Source of the DNA: Sphingobacterium thalpophilum
GTDB taxonomy: Bacteria; Bacteroidota; Bacteroidia; Sphingobacteriales; Sphingobacteriaceae
NCBI RefSeq assembly: GCF_901482695.1
Contig: NZ_LR590484.1
Span: 4,464,001 to 4,528,000, forward strand
Reading direction: 5' to 3'
DNA: 64,000 nucleotides
The notes below the pieces were generated by a model that was not told the DNA's origin, did not search any database, and saw only the letters and a list, made by a program, of their open reading frames with translations. Positions 60,601 to 64,000 of this stretch are shown here, piece by piece. Each line of letters begins with the position of its first letter. The stretch's first letter is position 1. A program made the translations under genes and the position numbers.

Positions 60601-61788
60601 ATGGAAAATAACAGAAAAGTGATCATCATCGGTGCGGGTATAGCCGGAATTGGCCTTGCCTTATTTCTCAAAAAAATCGGTTTGAAAGCGGCATTATTTG
60701 AGTTTCGTGGGCCTCAGGAAAGTATGGGTGGCGGACTGAACATTGCTCCTAATGGAATGTATGTGCTGGCGGCGCTGGGCCTGGCGGGAGAGGTCATGGA
60801 GAAGGGCTGTCCAGTAAGCTTCGGTGTGTTTAAAAATGCGAAGGGATCTGCGTTGGCACGGATGAAATATTCAGACAGCAGCAAATATGCTTATCCGGCA
60901 GTCAATATCCGGCGGCAGGCCCTGCTGGATAGCTTGAAAGCTGCTGCGCTTGAGCAGGGCATAGAGGTTCATTACAACAAAAAGCTGCTTTCGGTCGATC
61001 AGCCGGCCCATGGGGTGCGGGCCTGCTTTGAAGACGGCACTGAGGTGTCCGGCCTGTTTTTGGTGGGGGCAGACGGTGTCCATAGCCAGGTGCGACGTAT
61101 GGTATGTCCCTCGCTATTGCCCCAGTTTACCGGAATCATTGCGCGGGGAGGCTTCATCGCCAGGAACAAATTGTCCTATATTGCACCGCAAGAGAGCAAT
61201 AACCTGAATTTTGTATTCGGAAAGGACGGTTTTTTTGGCTATGGAGGGGCCAATGAACAGGAAATCATGTGGTGGACGAATATTCCCGCCGACCATCCCT
61301 GGAGCAGAGAAGAGCTGCATGATTTTGACCGCAATGCCGAACGGCGGTTGTTGCTCGATTCCTTCGGAAATTATGCCAGTCCGGTGCCCCAGATCATCCG
61401 GGAGGCTGACAGTTATCTGCGGATCAATGTATTTGATGTACCCTTTCTTCCGAACTGGTACAGGGATCGTTTGCTGCTGATCGGCGATGCCGCCCATGCG
61501 GTGAGTCCGAATTCAGGACAGGGGGCTTCGCTGGCGCTCGAGGATGCGATGTTGCTGGCCAAACTACTGCGCGACGAGAAGTCGCTGGCCTTGGCCTTCC
61601 GGAAGTTTGAGGATGGCCGGCGGCCCAGGGTCGAGCGAATCGTCAGGGAGGGGCGCCGACGGGGCGAAGATAAACTGGTGGTCGGTCCGGCCATGCAGCT
61701 ATTCAGGGAATGGATGATCCGGATCTTCGTCAACCTATTTGGCTCAAATGGCAACGATTGGCTTTTTCGTTATAAAATCGAGTGGTAA
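60601..61788 (+). CDS. FAD-dependent aromatic monooxygenase-like protein
   Basis: I chose ATG 60601 (MENNRKVIIIGAGIAGIGLA), giving 395 residues; the longest frame adds ten without family similarity. The class A flavin monooxygenase motifs are GAGIAGIGLA near the start, the DG motif LVGADGVHSQVRR near 160, and the GD motif LLIGDAAHAVSPNSGQGASL. Members hydroxylate aromatics or inactivate antibiotics such as tetracycline, and no motif here decides which. A divergent MarR gene suggests induction by its substrate. Confidence 0.9.
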   Translation: MENNRKVIIIGAGIAGIGLALFLKKIGLKAALFEFRGPQESMGGGLNIAPNGMYVLAALGLAGEVMEKGCPVSFGVFKNAKGSALARMKYSDSSKYAYPAVNIRRQALLDSLKAAALEQGIEVHYNKKLLSVDQPAHGVRACFEDGTEVSGLFLVGADGVHSQVRRMVCPSLLPQFTGIIARGGFIARNKLSYIAPQESNNLNFVFGKDGFFGYGGANEQEIMWWTNIPADHPWSREELHDFDRNAERRLLLDSFGNYASPVPQIIREADSYLRINVFDVPFLPNWYRDRLLLIGDAAHAVSPNSGQGASLALEDAMLLAKLLRDEKSLALAFRKFEDGRRPRVERIVREGRRRGEDKLVVGPAMQLFREWMIRIFVNLFGSNGNDWLFRYKIEW

Positions 61789-61811
61789 ACCGGGGCTGGG
61801 CAGAAGGGTGA

Positions 61812-61848
61812 TGCCAGCAATCCCCCATCACGTGGCGGAATGCTGGCA
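61812..61848. other. 8-bp inverted repeat between convergent genes
   Basis: TGCCAGCA (61812-61819) and TGCTGGCA (61841-61848) form a stem with a 21-base loop, and no T-run follows. It may be a weak terminator between the monooxygenase and SDR genes. Confidence 0.3.
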
Positions 61849-61871
61849 CTACCACAGGTATTACAATAACA

Positions 61872-62615
61872 CTATTTCATCGCATAGGTGATGTACCCGC
61901 CGTCAGCCAGAAGTTCAGCCCCATTGATAAAGCTCGCTTTTTCTGAGGCCAGAAATAGTACGGTATTCGCTATTTCCTCAGGCTTTCCGAGACGTTGAAG
62001 TGAGGTCGCAGCAGCGAGATGGGCGATTGCTTCTTGCGGTACCGCATTTTCCAGTCCAGGTGTTTCTACCGGCCCCGGACTGATGATGTTCACACGGATT
62101 CTTCTGTCCGCCAGTTCATTGGCAGCTATCTGGGCGATTTTATTTAGGGCCCCTTTGGTCGCCGAGTATACCGATGTGCCGATATTGGAGGCTGTGGCTA
62201 CCGTCGATGAGGTGAAGATGACCGATGCACCGTTATGGAGCCGTGGGATCAATTTCTGTAAGGTGAAAAAGTGCCCCTTGACGTTGGTGTTAAACTGTGC
62301 ATCAAAGTCTGCTTCTGTCGCCTGTTCTATCGGTGCGAACGTGGCGATGCCGGCATTGAGAAAAAGCACATCAATTTTGATATCCTGTTGCGCAAGGTGA
62401 TTTGTCAGGGCATCGATTCCTGCGAGATTGGACGTATCGGACAAGACCGTATGCAATCGGTCATGATTGATGCTCTGGGCCGCCTTCTTCAAATTGTCTT
62501 CGCTTCTTCCGGTGATCCAGACATCGGCGCCGGCATCAATAAAAGCGGCTGCGGTGGCAAGCCCGATACCAGTGGTGCCACCGGTAATAATGACATTTTT
62601 TTCGCTGTAATCCAT
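61872..62615 (-). CDS. Short-chain dehydrogenase/reductase (SDR)
   Basis: The 247-residue classical SDR has the cofactor motif TGGTTGIGLA (11-20), NAG at 88-90, Asn111, Ser137 in FTSSTV, and the catalytic Tyr150 and Lys154 in YSATKGALNK. The arginine in ITGRSEDNL just after the second strand favours NADP(H). The substrate is not evident. It is divergent from an HxlR regulator, as the nitroreductase is, across a 105-base gap. Confidence 0.93.
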   Translation of the reverse strand: MDYSEKNVIITGGTTGIGLATAAAFIDAGADVWITGRSEDNLKKAAQSINHDRLHTVLSDTSNLAGIDALTNHLAQQDIKIDVLFLNAGIATFAPIEQATEADFDAQFNTNVKGHFFTLQKLIPRLHNGASVIFTSSTVATASNIGTSVYSATKGALNKIAQIAANELADRRIRVNIISPGPVETPGLENAVPQEAIAHLAAATSLQRLGKPEEIANTVLFLASEKASFINGAELLADGGYITYAMK

Positions 62616-62670
62616 TTTTTTATTGTTTTTGATTTACTGGAGCAAATGTAGTTTGTATTTATTTATTTTA

Positions 62671-62699
62671 GTAACTTTGTATCGAAAAGTAACAGTAAC
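62671..62699. promoter_or_regulatory. Candidate HxlR operator overlapping a promoter
   Basis: GTAACTTT (62671-62678) and AAAGTAAC (62686-62693) form an imperfect repeat followed by a further AGTAAC. The AAAAGTAA string matches the operator proposed at 54258-54287. TAACTTTG (62672-62679) also fits a -7 element for the HxlR gene. Confidence 0.5.
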
Positions 62700-62720
62700 A
62701 TTGGAGTAACCAGGTAACAT

Positions 62721-63074
62721 ATGGAAGAGATAAAATGCAATGAAGAGATCAGCAAGAAACAGGTCATGGCGGTACATGATGCGATGGACGTTTTAAACGG
62801 AAAATGGAAAATCTCAATTCTCTCGGCGGTCTGCTATTACAATAAACGACGTTTTTCGGACATTCTGAATGATGTCAATGGTATATCCAACCGAATGCTA
62901 AGCAAGGAACTGAAAGAGCTGGAAATGAACCAGCTGGTGACGCGTACCGTTTTGGACACGCATCCCGTCACGGTCGTATACCAGTTGACCGAGTATGGCA
63001 AGACCTTGCGAACGATTATCGATAATCTCGCAGAGTGGGGCAGGGAGCACCGTAAAGTGATCACGGGGCGATAA
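62721..63074 (+). CDS. HxlR-family transcriptional regulator
   Basis: The 117-residue winged-helix protein matches the HxlR gene at 53822-54238 throughout: VHDAMDVLNGKWKISILSAV, KRRFSDILNDVNGISNRMLS, and LTEYGKTLRTIIDNLAEWGR. It has one Cys near the N-terminus (Cys6), where the paralog has a pair. It is divergent from the SDR gene at 61872-62615, its likely target, with a shared sequence motif in the gap. Confidence 0.92.
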   Translation: MEEIKCNEEISKKQVMAVHDAMDVLNGKWKISILSAVCYYNKRRFSDILNDVNGISNRMLSKELKELEMNQLVTRTVLDTHPVTVVYQLTEYGKTLRTIIDNLAEWGREHRKVITGR

Positions 63075-63121
63075 CTTACGATTGCATGTACCTGTTGTAA
63101 TGATTTTGCAGGCACATATTG

Positions 63122-63156
63122 TTCCGGTGCCAGTGCCGGCAGCATTACCACCGGAA
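63122..63156. other. Inverted repeat between convergent genes
   Basis: TTCCGGTG (63122-63129) and CACCGGAA (63149-63156) are 8-bp reverse complements with a G+C-rich loop. They lie between the HxlR (+) and nhaA (-) genes. A transcription-stop role is possible, but no T-run is present. Confidence 0.3.
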
Positions 63157-63196
63157 TGATGCTCAAATGTATACAACAGCAACAGAATATGAGGTG

Positions 63197-64000
63197 CTAG
63201 GTCACATCCACCTTCTTGCCGAAAGCAAGTAATATAATATAACCTAGTAGGCCAGCCATTAAAGAAGTCAACAGAATGGAAAGCTTGGCTTCATTGATAT
63301 GCAGGGCATCGTTAAAAGACAAAATTGAGATGAAAATGGACATGGTAAAACCGATTCCTGCCAATAACCCAACGCCAATTATATGTTTGTATGAACTCCC
63401 TTCGGGTAAACTGCTTATGCCTAATTTGGAACAGATCAAGGTCATGACAAAAATTCCTAAAGGTTTGCCGATAAGTAAGCCAAGGCTAATGCCCAGACCT
63501 AGGGGAGCTACAAGACCATTCAGCATTTCGCTTTCTAAAGCAATATTGGTGTTAGCAAACGCGAATAGAGGGATGATAAAAAAATTGACTGGTTTTACCA
63601 AGGCGTGCTCGAGCCGTTCCAAAGGTGACTCGGCAGCTGTATCGTTGGTAGGAATGGTCATGGCAATGAGGACCCCGGCGATGGTCGCGTGAATACCTGA
63701 ATGGTGTACAAAGTACCAAATAAATATGCCCGGTATGAGATAAAGATAGGGGTTTTGAATGTTCATACGGTTCATGACAATCAATACGACCATGCCAATG
63801 GCGGCGTAGAGTAAGTAGCTAGCCTCAATACCTGAAGAATAGAAGAATGCGATTACCAAAATGGCAATTAAATCATCGACAATGGCTAAGGCTGCCAGAA
63901 ATACTTTCAGACTTGCGGGAATACGGTCGCCCAACATCCCTATCACGGCTAGTGCGAATGCGATATCTGTTGCCATCGGAATACCCCACCCATCCACAGT
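63197..64000 (-). CDS. nhaA: Na+/H+ antiporter NhaA (N-terminus cut by window edge)
   Basis: The 268 codons visible encode the C-terminal two thirds of NhaA and continue beyond the right edge, so the ATG at 63997 is internal. GWGIPMATDIAFALAVIGML is the family's hallmark segment, and FLAALAIVDDLIAILVIAFF carries the Asp-Asp pair of the ion-binding site. Later helices (HSGIHATIAGVLIAMTIPTN; LLAGIGFTMSIFISILSF) complete the known topology. It exchanges sodium for protons across the inner membrane for pH and salt control. Confidence 0.95.
   Translation of the reverse strand, partial: TVDGWGIPMATDIAFALAVIGMLGDRIPASLKVFLAALAIVDDLIAILVIAFFYSSGIEASYLLYAAIGMVVLIVMNRMNIQNPYLYLIPGIFIWYFVHHSGIHATIAGVLIAMTIPTNDTAAESPLERLEHALVKPVNFFIIPLFAFANTNIALESEMLNGLVAPLGLGISLGLLIGKPLGIFVMTLICSKLGISSLPEGSSYKHIIGVGLLAGIGFTMSIFISILSFNDALHINEAKLSILLTSLMAGLLGYIILLAFGKKVDVT

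Noticed and set aside
1..64000. CRISPR arrays, tRNA or rRNA genes, insertion sequences, prophage and attachment sites
   Set aside because: I saw no spaced direct-repeat array, cloverleaf, transposase or integrase; the repeats found are operators, terminators or the one gene fossil.

Overview
The window looks like chromosome from a Bacteroidota bacterium, most likely Sphingobacteriaceae (Sphingobacterium/Pedobacter-like; an inference from gene content, with base composition near 50% GC by eye). The evidence is four SusC/SusD outer-membrane pairs, three ECF-sigma/FecR pairs, secreted glycosidases with GH127, GH95 and GH2 signatures, many lipoproteins, MacB/FtsX-type permeases, GldA/F/G-like ABC genes, and promoters of the Bacteroidota type (TTG about 20 bases before TAnnTTTG). 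I found no tRNA, rRNA, CRISPR array, transposase or prophage.

Layout. (1) 1-8812: a minus-strand operon sigma-FecR-SusC-SusD (SusD runs off the left edge), divergent from a GH127 beta-L-arabinofuranosidase: a polysaccharide utilisation locus. (2) 8931-12057: a VOC protein, a lipoprotein, and a small arsenic operon (arsR, a DUF6428-like gene, a thioredoxin-coupled type arsC) with a near-perfect ArsR-type palindrome and a second partial copy. (3) 12153-19988: sigma-FecR-SusC-SusD-metallophosphoesterase; this SusC lacks the STN signalling domain that FecR proteins normally contact. (4) 19989-20618: intergenic, with hairpins, a terminator, a decayed 3' end of the DUF6428-like gene, a promoter, and a leader peptide ending Met-Arg-Met-Cys-Ser-Cys-Gly overlapped by a stem-loop. 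(5) 20619-31755: an unbroken eight-gene operon of SusC, SusD, two paralogous DoxX-like membrane proteins, a Tat-type MBL/pseudo-rhodanese/rhodanese protein (CstB architecture), a single-cysteine thioredoxin-fold lipoprotein, a 53-residue lipoprotein and a phytoene-desaturase-like flavoprotein. I read regions 4-5 as a sulfur-responsive uptake and sulfane-sulfur processing system; this is the most novel part of the window.

(6) 31937-35507: a lipoprotein and a GH95 enzyme. (7) 35538-44319: a tightly packed minus-strand operon of a GldA-like ATPase, a fused GldF/GldG-like permease, two MutS-like ATPases and an M16 peptidase. (8) 44448-53811: a third sigma/FecR/SusC/SusD set on the minus strand, divergent from a GH2 glycosidase. 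(9) 53822-64000: regulator-enzyme pairs facing each other across short control regions (HxlR/nitroreductase with a frameshift, MocR/AhpD-like, MarR/FAD monooxygenase, HxlR/SDR), a MacB-type permease, a GNAT acetyltransferase, and the C-terminal part of NhaA at the right edge.

Functions come from motif recognition by eye, without database searches. Several starts were moved inward from the longest reading frame where a signal peptide or family N-terminus marks a better site.
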